DNA from: Pseudomonas sp. UFMG81
GTDB taxonomy: Bacteria; Pseudomonadota; Gammaproteobacteria; Pseudomonadales; Pseudomonadaceae
Length of the DNA stretch: 59,105 bases
Assembly (NCBI RefSeq): GCF_015354575.1
Contig: NZ_JACAFQ010000032.1
Coordinates: 1-59,105, forward strand
Reading direction: 5' to 3'
Both the position numbers and the translations under genes were made by a program. Of the stretch, positions 18,001 through 24,869 are shown piece after piece (position 1 is the first letter of the stretch; every line of letters begins with the position of its first letter). A model generated the notes under the pieces. That model was given only the letters and a program-made list of their open reading frames with translations, ran no database searches and had not been told where the DNA came from.

Positions 18001-18653
18001 TGCGGGCCTGGTTGCGCGGCGATTTCGACGTGGTGCTCAGCGACTGCAACATGCCTGTGCTCGACGGCTACACCCTGGCCCGGGCGATTCGCCTGCACGA
18101 ACGCAGGCAGGGGCGCCAGCGTTGTCGAGTGCTGGGCCTGACCGCCAATGCGCAGGTTGAAGAGCGCCAGCGCTGCCGAGAGGCCGGCATGGACGACTGC
18201 CACTTCAAACCGTTGGGGCTCAAGACGCTGGCCCAGGCGTTGGCCTGCGAGGAGCGAAGTGGGGATGACGGGAGGGTGCAGGCGGCCATTGGCTTCGACC
18301 TGAGCAGCCTGGAGCGCCTCACCGGTGGTGATCGGCAGGCACTGGACGCGTTGCTCGCCGACTTGCTGGCCAGCAACCACAAGGATCTCGACCAGTTGCT
18401 CGGCCACCAGGCGGATGACGACCTGGCCGCCCTTGGCGTGCTGGCTCACCGCATCAAGGGTGGGGCGCGGATTATCCGTGCCCGTCAAGTGATCGAGGCG
18501 TGCGAACAGGTCGAACGCAGTTGCGCCGGCGGGGCGCTGCCGGCCGTGCAACTGCAGGCGCTGTGCCAGGCATTGAGTGAGTTGGAGCAAGAACTGCGGC
18601 GCCACAGTACGGCTGTCAGGGTAGTGCCTGCGGGGCTTGTGGAGGGACGCTGA
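15060..18653 (+). CDS. hybrid sensor kinase with two periplasmic solute-binding domains (RocS/BvgS-like)
   Basis: A 1197-aa protein with a complete phosphorelay. A signal segment (1-20) is followed by two SBP_bac_3 domains (about 50-270 and 295-510), a membrane helix (about 530-550), a PAS-like domain (about 570-690), HisKA with His704 in TMSHEIRTPLNA, HATPase (NLLSNAIKF, DTGIGIP, GAGLGLSI), REC with Asp995 (VLSDCNMPVLDG) and HPt with His1130 (LAHRIKGGARI). The order equals that of BvgS and RocS1. The tandem Venus-flytrap domains imply a small periplasmic ligand or a physical cue. It lies 9 bases downstream of its presumed partner regulator. Confidence 0.92.
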   Translation: MKVSRMLLAFLLCYASLVAGNESPRLYGRSVVDGPRLVPDETQLRWLWQRRQLHLAVVRPDNPPLDILGTGREYEGIGADYAGLLGDHLQVPVQVHVFSSLNVAISALRAREVDLVASVSARQAVDAGLHLSQPYAQDQPVMVLREDEPAASVPLRVAMREGYRPLGSILARFPQAQVQVFPSTRTAMGALAFGQADLFLGGALESQYLIGKGLVGAVEAIESPDLDSQPLGFAMHPADAPLHALVDAVLASIEPQEHTRIRRRWGGQGLVERGPLQLSEEEQRWLQGQGPVRVLLNDQYPPISYRDGEGRMRGLAVDVLQRIGRRTGLEFELVAGGTLERMVERATRGEADLIGGLTLSPERERWLTFSRSFASSARVLVTNDNEQAPSSLEQLAGQRLAVTRSGYPNAYLRQHHPAIQLVEADGPVDAVWRVASGRADAALVPLIGARALTERMYPTRLKISASLPLEPAYFAFASPRGALELQAILNKALLSLSPQEMDALARRWRSEVIVADSFWQRYRVQVLQGFAAVAVLLLLALAWVRYLRRLIRVREQAERELADQLAFMRVMIDGTPHPIYVCDQQGRLLTCNSSYLQALQLKREAVIGQPLGEALAWQGGWRQVLASGRVQIEDLQVSLHDGRQQTLYHWMLPYRGLRDGQAGVIAGWIDVTERQHLQAQLRAAKDEADSANQAKTQFLATMSHEIRTPLNAVLGMLELALRKAEQGMLDRLSIEVASDAARSLLELIGDILDVTRIETGHLQLAPQPVPLCQHVATVVQLFEQQARGKGLQLALEMEGQSDVEVLLDPLRFKQILANLLSNAIKFTHRGSVRVGLRCTPQAQAVAVELTVEDTGIGIPEAELSRLGGLFWQASNNGQSARRGAGLGLSISRTLCQLMGGQMDLRSTQGVGTRIDMVLSLERADAGAATTQVPAPSGAASKAASLRVLVVDDYPANRLLLANQLGYLGHRASVAEDGAQGLRAWLRGDFDVVLSDCNMPVLDGYTLARAIRLHERRQGRQRCRVLGLTANAQVEERQRCREAGMDDCHFKPLGLKTLAQALACEERSGDDGRVQAAIGFDLSSLERLTGGDRQALDALLADLLASNHKDLDQLLGHQADDDLAALGVLAHRIKGGARIIRARQVIEACEQVERSCAGGALPAVQLQALCQALSELEQELRRHSTAVRVVPAGLVEGR

Positions 18654-18684
18654 GGTGAGGGAAACGAACGTGGAGGCATACGGG

Positions 18685-19878
18685 ATGCGCGTGCTGGTGG
18701 TCGAGGAGCACCGCTTTCAGCGGGTGGTCGCGGCAAAGACATTCACTTACCTGGGCTGCGTGGAGGTGTTCCAGGCCATTGATCGCGAAGAGGCCATGGC
18801 GCGGTTGCAGCAGATCGGCAGGGTTGACTTGGTGGTTTGCGCATTGACTGCCAGTGGGCAGGGCATGGACAGCCTTGAGTTCCTCCATCGGCTGGGCAAG
18901 GCCAGGCTGTCGGGCGCCGTGTTGCTGACCTGCAGCCTGAGCCCAAGCATGCGCCGCGGCGTGCAGCAACTGGTGGAGCGGCTGGGCATGCGCTATGTCG
19001 CCGACATGGAGCACCCACTGTCGGTAGAGAGCCTTGGCCAGTACCTGCGCGAGCCCTTGGCGAGCGCTAACGCGACTCCGCGCCACCCGCTGTTCTGGCC
19101 GGGGGAGGAGCAGATCCGCCGGGGTATGCGCGATGAACAGTTCAACGCGTTCTACCTGCCCAGCTTCGATTTGCGCGACGGGCGCATCATCGGTATCGAC
19201 CTGCTGCCGTTCTGGAATCACCCGTTGATGGGGGTGCTGGCGCCGGAAACGTTCCTGCCGGCACTGGAGCGCTGCGGCCTGCTCGATGAGCTGGCGCTGT
19301 TGATGCTTGAGCAGGGCCTGGCGTTGTACCGCGAGCTGCCGGAGCATGGCCGACGCCTGCGCATCACCCTGCGCTTGATGGGACCGCAATTGCTCGACCG
19401 CTCGCTGGTGCTGCGCATCCGCGCGCTGCTGCAAGGGCAGCGTTTCGATGTGCGTCACCTGTGTTTCGAACTCACCGGGCGCAGCCTCTATCACATCACC
19501 CTGGTCGAGCTGGAGAACCTGCTGCGCCTGCGCGCCCTGGGCTGCGAGCTGAGCCTGGCCGAGTTCGGCAGCGACCAGGCGGGCAGCCAGCTGCTGTGCC
19601 AGCTGCCGTTCACCCGCATCAAGCTGGCCGAGCGTTTCATTCGTGGCCTACCCCACGAGGCCCGTTGCCGGGCCGTGGTACAGAACTGCGTGGGCCTGGC
19701 CCTGGCGCTCGACCAGCACTTGACGGTGGTCGGGGTGGTCAGCGCCGAGCAGCACCTGGCGCTGCTCGGCATGGGCTGCGAAAGCGCCCAGGGTGACTAC
19801 CTGGCGCTACCGCTTGACCGCGACGAGCTGCTGCGCCGGGTGCGTTCAGACCAGCGCCTGGTGCCACCGCCGTGCTGA
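18685..19878 (+). CDS. RocR-like REC-EAL protein with degenerate receiver and EAL domains
   Basis: A 397-aa protein with a receiver-like domain (1-120) and an EAL-like domain (about 150-395). In the receiver, the acidic pair is EE (VVEEH), the phospho-Asp position is Ala53 (VVCALTAS) and the usual Lys is His (EHP). In the EAL domain, EAL reads DLL (GIDLLPFW), the DDFG pair reads AEFG, AEGVET reads VVGVVS and the metal-binding Asn is replaced; ELT, IK and QG remain. c-di-GMP hydrolysis and phosphorylation are therefore unlikely, though nucleotide or protein binding may persist. The ATG at 18685 has GGAGG 8 bases upstream; GTGs at 18655 and 18670 are alternatives. The kinase stop precedes it by 31 bases. 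Confidence 0.85.
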   Translation: MRVLVVEEHRFQRVVAAKTFTYLGCVEVFQAIDREEAMARLQQIGRVDLVVCALTASGQGMDSLEFLHRLGKARLSGAVLLTCSLSPSMRRGVQQLVERLGMRYVADMEHPLSVESLGQYLREPLASANATPRHPLFWPGEEQIRRGMRDEQFNAFYLPSFDLRDGRIIGIDLLPFWNHPLMGVLAPETFLPALERCGLLDELALLMLEQGLALYRELPEHGRRLRITLRLMGPQLLDRSLVLRIRALLQGQRFDVRHLCFELTGRSLYHITLVELENLLRLRALGCELSLAEFGSDQAGSQLLCQLPFTRIKLAERFIRGLPHEARCRAVVQNCVGLALALDQHLTVVGVVSAEQHLALLGMGCESAQGDYLALPLDRDELLRRVRSDQRLVPPPC

Positions 19879-19886
19879 GCGCAGGT

Positions 19887-20039
19887 TCATATGTGCCCCA
19901 GCAACACCAGGATCAGCAGCACTACCAGCACCACGCCGACGATGCCGGAAGGGCCATAGCCCCAACTGCGCGAGTGAGGGAAGACCGGTAAGCCACCAAT
20001 CAGCAGCAGGATCAGGATGATGATGAGGATCGTGGTCAT
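19887..20039 (-). CDS. DUF3309 family mini membrane protein
   Basis: A 50-aa frame: MTTILIIILILLLIGGLPVF, then HSRSWGYGPSG and a second hydrophobic run ending LLGHI. Two membrane segments flank a short PHSRSWGYGPSG loop, the DUF3309 signature. AGGA lies 7 bases before the ATG. It is convergent with the REC-EAL gene and sits at the right edge of the fimbrial block. DUF3309 proteins are common in pseudomonads and have no known function. Confidence 0.88.
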   Translation of the reverse strand: MTTILIIILILLLIGGLPVFPHSRSWGYGPSGIVGVVLVVLLILVLLGHI

Positions 20040-20256
20040 GGCGGAGTCCTTGCGTGGTTGAGGGTCAAGGGGCTCGGAATGCTGGCCGCTTACAGTGTCC
20101 GACCGGCGCGTGTGGGCAAAGATTCCATCGTGAGGACGCTGATCACGCCGCGACTAGCCGATAGCCCCACATTCAGCACCCTGATGCCGCACCGCGGCCC
20201 TTCGGCTTGTCGCTAGACTCCTGCCCATTCCACTGTTCAGGACAAGGGCTGCGAGC

Positions 20257-21072
20257 ATGCACAACCGAATGATGATCACTGGGGCCGGTTCCGGCCTTGG
20301 CCGCGAGATTGCCCTGCGTTGGGCCCGCGATGGCTGGCGGCTGGCGCTGGCCGACGTCAATGAGGCCGGCCTGCGCGAAACCCTGGAGCAGGTGCGCACC
20401 GCTGGGGGCGACGGTTTCGTCCAGCGTTGCGATGTGCGCGACTACAGCCAGCTCACTGCCCTGGCCCAAGCCTGCGAGGAGCGGTTCGGCGGCTGTGACG
20501 TGATCGTCAACAACGCCGGGGTGGCGTCGGGCGGTTTCTTTGCCGAGCTGTCGCTGGAGGACTGGGACTGGCAGATCGCGGTCAACCTGATGGGCGTGGT
20601 CAAGGGCTGCAAGGCGTTCCTGCCGCTGCTCGAGCGCAGCCGCGGGCGGATCATCAACATCGCCTCGATGGCCGCGTTGATGCAGGGGCCGGGCATGAGC
20701 AACTACAACGTGGCCAAGGCCGGGGTGCTGGCGCTGTCCGAGAGCCTGCTGGTGGAGCTGCGCCAGGTGGAGGTGGCGGTGCACGTGGTTTGCCCGTCGT
20801 TCTTCCAGACCAACCTGCTGGACTCGTTCCGCGGGCCGACCCCGGCGATGAAGGCCCAGATCGGCAAGCTGCTGGAAGGCTCGCCCATCAGTGCCGCTGA
20901 AATCGCCGAGCATATCCATGCCCAGGTGGCGGCGGGCGAGTTCCTGATCCTGCCCCACGAAGCCGGGCGCGAGGCCTGGCAGCTCAAGTGCAAGGCGCCG
21001 CAGCGGCTGTATGACGACATGGCGGAAATGGCGGTGAAGATGCGCGCCAAGGCCCGCAGGAGTGTGGGTTGA
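20257..21072 (+). CDS. SDR-family oxidoreductase
   Basis: A 271-aa classical short-chain dehydrogenase/reductase. It shows the nucleotide-binding glycine motif TGAGSGLG (residues 8-15), NNAG in VIVNNAGVASGG, the catalytic Ser in NIASMAAL, and YxxxK as YNVAKAG. The Asp after beta-2 (LADVNE) suggests NAD(H) preference. The substrate is not evident. It stands alone between DUF3309 and csrA, and the ATG at 20257 is preceded by a weak GGAC/AAGG region. Confidence 0.85.
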   Translation: MHNRMMITGAGSGLGREIALRWARDGWRLALADVNEAGLRETLEQVRTAGGDGFVQRCDVRDYSQLTALAQACEERFGGCDVIVNNAGVASGGFFAELSLEDWDWQIAVNLMGVVKGCKAFLPLLERSRGRIINIASMAALMQGPGMSNYNVAKAGVLALSESLLVELRQVEVAVHVVCPSFFQTNLLDSFRGPTPAMKAQIGKLLEGSPISAAEIAEHIHAQVAAGEFLILPHEAGREAWQLKCKAPQRLYDDMAEMAVKMRAKARRSVG

Positions 21073-21198
21073 GTCGGTGTTTTATGTAGGACTTTTCATC
21101 GTTCGAGGTAGGTCTTGTCTATTTCTCTGCTGACCGATTGAGTAGGAGAAAGTTACCGAGGCAGTCTCCGGTTTTACCTTTGGCTGGAGGAACGGAGC

Positions 21199-21384
21199 AT
21201 GCTGGTAATCGGACGCGAGCTGGGCGAGGTGATCGTCATCGGTGATGACATCCGGATCACGGTGGTGGCGATAGAAAATGGCCAGGTGCGCTTCGGCATC
21301 AGCGCGCCACGGCATGTCGAGGTGCACCGGGTGGAAGTCTACAAGCGCATCAAGGAAGAGCAGCGGCTCAAAGCACAGGCGTGA
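21199..21384 (+). CDS. rsmI: CsrA/RsmA-family RNA-binding regulator, RsmI-like
   Basis: A 61-aa CsrA homologue with key RNA-binding residues present: the MLVIGRELGEV N terminus (Leu4 and Arg6 region) and GISAPRHVEVHR with the C-terminal-side Arg. CsrA dimers bind GGA motifs in mRNA leaders and control translation of biofilm, motility and secondary-metabolism genes. The MLVIGRE start, instead of MLILTRR, fits the RsmI paralogue of pseudomonads, and its location agrees with my memory of rsmI in P. putida KT2440. The GGAGGA Shine-Dalgarno and further GGA triplets upstream could permit autoregulation. Confidence 0.85.
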   Translation: MLVIGRELGEVIVIGDDIRITVVAIENGQVRFGISAPRHVEVHRVEVYKRIKEEQRLKAQA

Positions 21385-21397
21385 GGCCTGTCGTCGC

Positions 21398-21625
21398 CTA
21401 CTCCAGCAACTCCCGGGGCACTTCATGACGGGCCAGCAGCTGGCACTGCTGGCTCTCCATGTCGAACAGGATGAATGCCTGGCCCTTGGCCAGGGCTTGT
21501 CGCACACGCAGTACCCGGGTTTCCAGCGGGGTGTCATCGCCGTTGTCGGTGCCGTCGCGGGTGACGAAATCCTCGATCAGGCGGGTGAGGGTTTCGGCTT
21601 CGAGGTGGTCGTGGGGGATCAGCAT
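21398..21625 (-). CDS. YheU family protein (UPF0270)
   Basis: A 75-aa acidic protein beginning MLIPHDHLEAETLTRLIEDF, with VTRDGTDNG and ending ARHEVPRELLE, the pattern of YheU/UPF0270 proteins. The function is unknown. The ATG at 21625 has AGGG 9 bases upstream; an ATG two codons earlier (21631) is too close to that site. It is convergent with rsmI, with only 13 bases between the stops. Confidence 0.85.
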   Translation of the reverse strand: MLIPHDHLEAETLTRLIEDFVTRDGTDNGDDTPLETRVLRVRQALAKGQAFILFDMESQQCQLLARHEVPRELLE

Positions 21626-21711
21626 GGTCATGGGCCCTGGCGTGAGACGGGCATGCTACGTGGCACGCCCATCGCCGGCAAGCCGGCCCATCGGCAGCCT
21701 TGCTTGGTCTT

Positions 21712-21824
21712 TGTAGGAGCGGCCTTGCGTCGCGATGGGCTGCAGAGCAGCCCCGGCAATTGAGCGTGATGCCGAGATCCTGGGGCCGCTGCGCAGCCCA
21801 TCGCGACACAAGGCCGCTCCTACA
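21712..21824. repeat. REP facing pair
   Basis: TGTAGGAGCGGCCTTGCGTC faces GACACAAGGCCGCTCCTACA, with extra GGGCTGC/GCAGCCC pairing inside. It lies between yheU and the 3' end of the NAGGN operon. A lone GCCGGCAAGCCGGCCC remnant lies at about 21673-21688. Confidence 0.9.
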
Positions 21825-21845
21825 GGCGCTGCGCAGGCTATCGAC

Positions 21846-23030
21846 TCAGCCTTTGTTCCCCACCAGGCTGTCCACCGCCGGCACCCGGGTTTCGCTCTCC
21901 ATCTGTGCATCGTGCTCCAGCTGGTGGCTGAAGCGTTCGAGCGAGGCATTGGCCGGTTGCGAGTCGCTGGCGAACACCGGCGGGCTGAGCAGGTAGCCGC
22001 AGAGCAGGCGGCTGAGGGCCGCCAGGCTGTCGATATGGGTGCGCTCGTAACCATGGGTGGCGTCGCAGCCGAAGGCCACCAGGGCGGTCCGGATATCGTG
22101 GCCGGCGGTTACCGCCGAATGAGCGTCGCTGAAGTAGTAGCGGAACAGGTCACGGCGCACCGGCAGGCCCTGGTCGCCGGCCAGCTTCAACAGGTGCCGC
22201 GACAGGTGGTAGTCGTAGGGCCCGGACGAGTCCTGCATGGCCACGCTCACCGCATGTTCGCTGGAGGCCTGGCCGGGGGCCACCGGGGCGATGTCGATGC
22301 CGACGAACTCGCTGACGTCCCAGGGCAGGGCGGCGGCGGCGCCGGAACCGGTCTCCTCGGTGATGGTGAATAACGGGTGGCAGTCGATCAGCGGCGTCTG
22401 GCCGCTTTCCACCACGGCCTTGAGCGCCGCCAGCAGCGCCGCCACGCCCGCCTTGTCGTCCAGGTGGCGGGCGCTGATATGGCCGCTTTCGGTGAACTCC
22501 GGCAACGGGTCGAAGGCGACGAAGTCGCCGATGGCGATCCCCAGTGCCTCGCAATCGGCGCGGGTGGTGCAGTAGGCGTCCAGCCGAACCTCGACATGTT
22601 CCCAACTGATCGGCATCTGGTCGATGGCGGTGTTGAAGGCGTGCCCGCTGGCCATCAGCGGTAGCACGCTGCCGCGGTAGACGCCGGTGTCGGTGAACAC
22701 GCTGACCCGGCTGCCCTCGGCGAAGCGGCTCGACCAGCAGCCCACCGGCGCCAGGGCCAGGCGGCCGTTGTCCTGCAACTGGCGCACGCTGGCGCCGATG
22801 GTGTCCAGGTGCGCCGAGACGGCGCGGTCCGGCGAGCTTTGCCGGCCCTTTAGGGTGGCGCGGATGGTGCCGCGGCGGGTCAGTTCGTAGGGGATGCCCA
22901 GCTCGTCCAGGCGTTCGGCCACATAGCGCACGATGGTGTCGGTAAAGCCGGTGGGGCTGGGGATGGCGAGCATCTCCAGCAGGACTCTTTTCAGGTAGTC
23001 GAGGTCGGGTTCGGGGTGTTTCTCAGGCAT
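21846..23030 (-). CDS. M42-family peptidase of the NAGGN osmoprotectant system
   Basis: A 394-aa co-catalytic metallopeptidase of the M42 type with recognisable metal-site segments: SAHLDTIG, HLDDKAGVAAL, TITEETGSG and the late THGYERTH. It is the third gene of the asnO-ngg cluster, a conserved arrangement, and probably trims or recycles a peptide-like compound related to N-acetylglutaminylglutamine amide. Its exact step is unproven. The ATG at 23030 follows a strong AAGGAG. A REP hairpin separates it from ngg. Confidence 0.85.
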   Translation of the reverse strand: MPEKHPEPDLDYLKRVLLEMLAIPSPTGFTDTIVRYVAERLDELGIPYELTRRGTIRATLKGRQSSPDRAVSAHLDTIGASVRQLQDNGRLALAPVGCWSSRFAEGSRVSVFTDTGVYRGSVLPLMASGHAFNTAIDQMPISWEHVEVRLDAYCTTRADCEALGIAIGDFVAFDPLPEFTESGHISARHLDDKAGVAALLAALKAVVESGQTPLIDCHPLFTITEETGSGAAAALPWDVSEFVGIDIAPVAPGQASSEHAVSVAMQDSSGPYDYHLSRHLLKLAGDQGLPVRRDLFRYYFSDAHSAVTAGHDIRTALVAFGCDATHGYERTHIDSLAALSRLLCGYLLSPPVFASDSQPANASLERFSHQLEHDAQMESETRVPAVDSLVGNKG

Positions 23031-23060
23031 CAGGATTTCTCCTTTGTTTCGAGGGGCCTT

Positions 23061-23113
23061 CGCGGGGCAAGCCCGCTCCCACGCCAGGTTTGTGGGAGCG
23101 GGCTTGCCCCGCG
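23061..23113. repeat. REP hairpin between ngg and the M42 gene
   Basis: CGCGGGGCAAGCCCGCTCCC faces GGGAGCGGGCTTGCCCCGCG across a short loop. It lies inside the presumed operon (minus strand) and may lower expression of the distal M42 gene or protect upstream mRNA. Confidence 0.9.
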
Positions 23114-23120
23114 ATAGGTT

Positions 23121-24866
23121 TCAGGCCAGCGCCCGGCTATGGGGGAACAGCAAATCGACAAAGCGCTCGGCCGTCGGTTGTGGCTCATGGTTGGCCAACC
23201 CCGCTCGCTCGTTGGCCTCAATGATCACGTAGTCCGGGTGTTCGGCATCGCGCACCATGAAATCCAGGCCCACCACCGGTATCTCCAGGGCCCGGGCAGC
23301 ACGCACCGCCGCATCCGCCAGCACCGGGTGCAGGCGTTCGGTGACGTCCTCCAGGGTGCCGCCAGTGTGCAGGTTGGCGGTGCGCCGCACGGCCAGGCGC
23401 TGGCCGGCTGGCAATACGTGGTCGTAGCCCAGGCCACAGGCCTTGAGCGTGCGTTCGGTCTCGTCATCCAGCGGAATGCGGCTTTCGCCGCCGGTGGCGG
23501 CCTGGCGCCGGCGGCTCTGGGCTTCGATCAGTGCGCGCAGGCTGTGCTTGCCATCGCCGATCACCTGGGCCGGGTGGCGAATCGCCGCGGCCACCACCTC
23601 GTAGCCGATCACCAGGATGCGCAGGTCGCTGCCGGGGTGGAAACTTTCCAGCAGCACGCGGCTGTCGAAGCGCCGCGCCTGCTCCACCGCCTGGCCGATG
23701 TCGTCGATGCAGGTCAGGTTCACGGCTACGCCCTGGCCCTGTTCGCCGTCCACCGGCTTGACCACCACCGCGCCGTGTTCGTCGAGAAACGCCAGGTTGT
23801 CGTCAGCGTTGCCCGCCAACTGCTGTGCCGGCACTTGCAGCCCGGCGTCGTGCAGCGCTTTGCGGGTCAGGCGCTTGTCCTGGCACAGGGTCATGGTCAC
23901 CGCGCTGGTGAGGTCGCTGAGCGATTCACGGCAGCGGATGCGCCGGCCGCCCAGGCTCAGGGTGAACAGGCCGGCCTCGGCATCGTCCACTTGCACCTCG
24001 ATACCGCGACGCAGCGCTTCGTCGACGATGATCCGCGCATAGGGGTTGAGCCCGGCCTCGGGGCCGGGCCCCAGGAACAGCGGCTGGTTGATGCCGTTGC
24101 GGCGCTTGACCGCGAAGGTCGGCAGGTTGCGAAACCCCAGCTTCTGGTACAGGCGCTTGGCCTGGCGGTTGTCGTGCAGCACCGACAAATCGAGGCAGGC
24201 CAGCCCGCGGCTCATGAAGTGCTCGATCAGGTGGCGCACCAGCACCTCGCCTACACCGGGGCGGGTGCAGTGCGGGTCCACCGCCAGGCACCACAGGCTG
24301 CTGCCGTGCTCGGGGTCGTCGAAGGCCTTGCTGTGGTTCAGGCCCATCACGCTGCCGATCACCGCGTGGCTGTCTTCGTCCTCGGCCAGCCAGTACACCG
24401 GGCCACCGAGATGGCGCGGGGTCAGCCGCTCGGGGTCGACCGGCAGCATGCCGCGGGCCTGGTATAGCGTGTTGACCGCCTGCCAGTCGGCCGGGCTCTG
24501 CGCGCGGCGGATGCGAAAACCACGGAACACCCGCTGCGCTGGGCGATAGTCGGTGAACCACAGGCGCAGGGTATCGGACGGGTCGAGGAACAGCTGTTGC
24601 GGTGCCTGTGCCAGCACCTGCTGCGGCGCCGCCACGTACAGGGCGATGTCACGCTCGCCGGCGCGCTCTTCGAGCAGCGCATCGGCGAGGCTGACCGGGT
24701 CGGGGTAGGTGTGCCCGATCAGCAGCCTGCCCCAGCCGCAGTGCACCGCGCGCGGCTGGTCATGGGGCTCGCTGCCGTCGCCGGCCAGGCGCGCCTGCAA
24801 GCGTTCGTAGGAGGGCGCCTGGCCGCGCAGCAGGCGCTGGCCATAGGCGATTTCGTGGGCTTTCAT
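23121..24866 (-). CDS. ngg: N-acetylglutaminylglutamine synthetase (GNAT/ATP-grasp fusion)
   Basis: A 581-aa two-domain enzyme. The middle of the N-terminal half carries a GNAT acetyltransferase fold (VDPHCTRPGVGEVLVRHL). The C-terminal half is an ATP-grasp ligase (VVVKPVDGEQGQGVAV, VLLESFHPGSDLRI, IPVVGLDFMV, VIIEANERAGL). It is expected to acetylate and join two glutamines to give N-acetylglutaminylglutamine, which AsnO then amidates to the osmolyte NAGGN. It starts 3 bases after the asnO stop, with AAGGAA upstream, so the pair is co-translated. Confidence 0.9.
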   Translation of the reverse strand: MKAHEIAYGQRLLRGQAPSYERLQARLAGDGSEPHDQPRAVHCGWGRLLIGHTYPDPVSLADALLEERAGERDIALYVAAPQQVLAQAPQQLFLDPSDTLRLWFTDYRPAQRVFRGFRIRRAQSPADWQAVNTLYQARGMLPVDPERLTPRHLGGPVYWLAEDEDSHAVIGSVMGLNHSKAFDDPEHGSSLWCLAVDPHCTRPGVGEVLVRHLIEHFMSRGLACLDLSVLHDNRQAKRLYQKLGFRNLPTFAVKRRNGINQPLFLGPGPEAGLNPYARIIVDEALRRGIEVQVDDAEAGLFTLSLGGRRIRCRESLSDLTSAVTMTLCQDKRLTRKALHDAGLQVPAQQLAGNADDNLAFLDEHGAVVVKPVDGEQGQGVAVNLTCIDDIGQAVEQARRFDSRVLLESFHPGSDLRILVIGYEVVAAAIRHPAQVIGDGKHSLRALIEAQSRRRQAATGGESRIPLDDETERTLKACGLGYDHVLPAGQRLAVRRTANLHTGGTLEDVTERLHPVLADAAVRAARALEIPVVGLDFMVRDAEHPDYVIIEANERAGLANHEPQPTAERFVDLLFPHSRALA

Positions 24867-24869
24867 CGG

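Noticed and set aside
21398..21625. Toxin-antitoxin pair formed by rsmI and the small convergent gene
   Set aside because: The small gene matches YheU/UPF0270, and rsmI is a conserved global regulator; orientation and families do not fit a toxin-antitoxin module.
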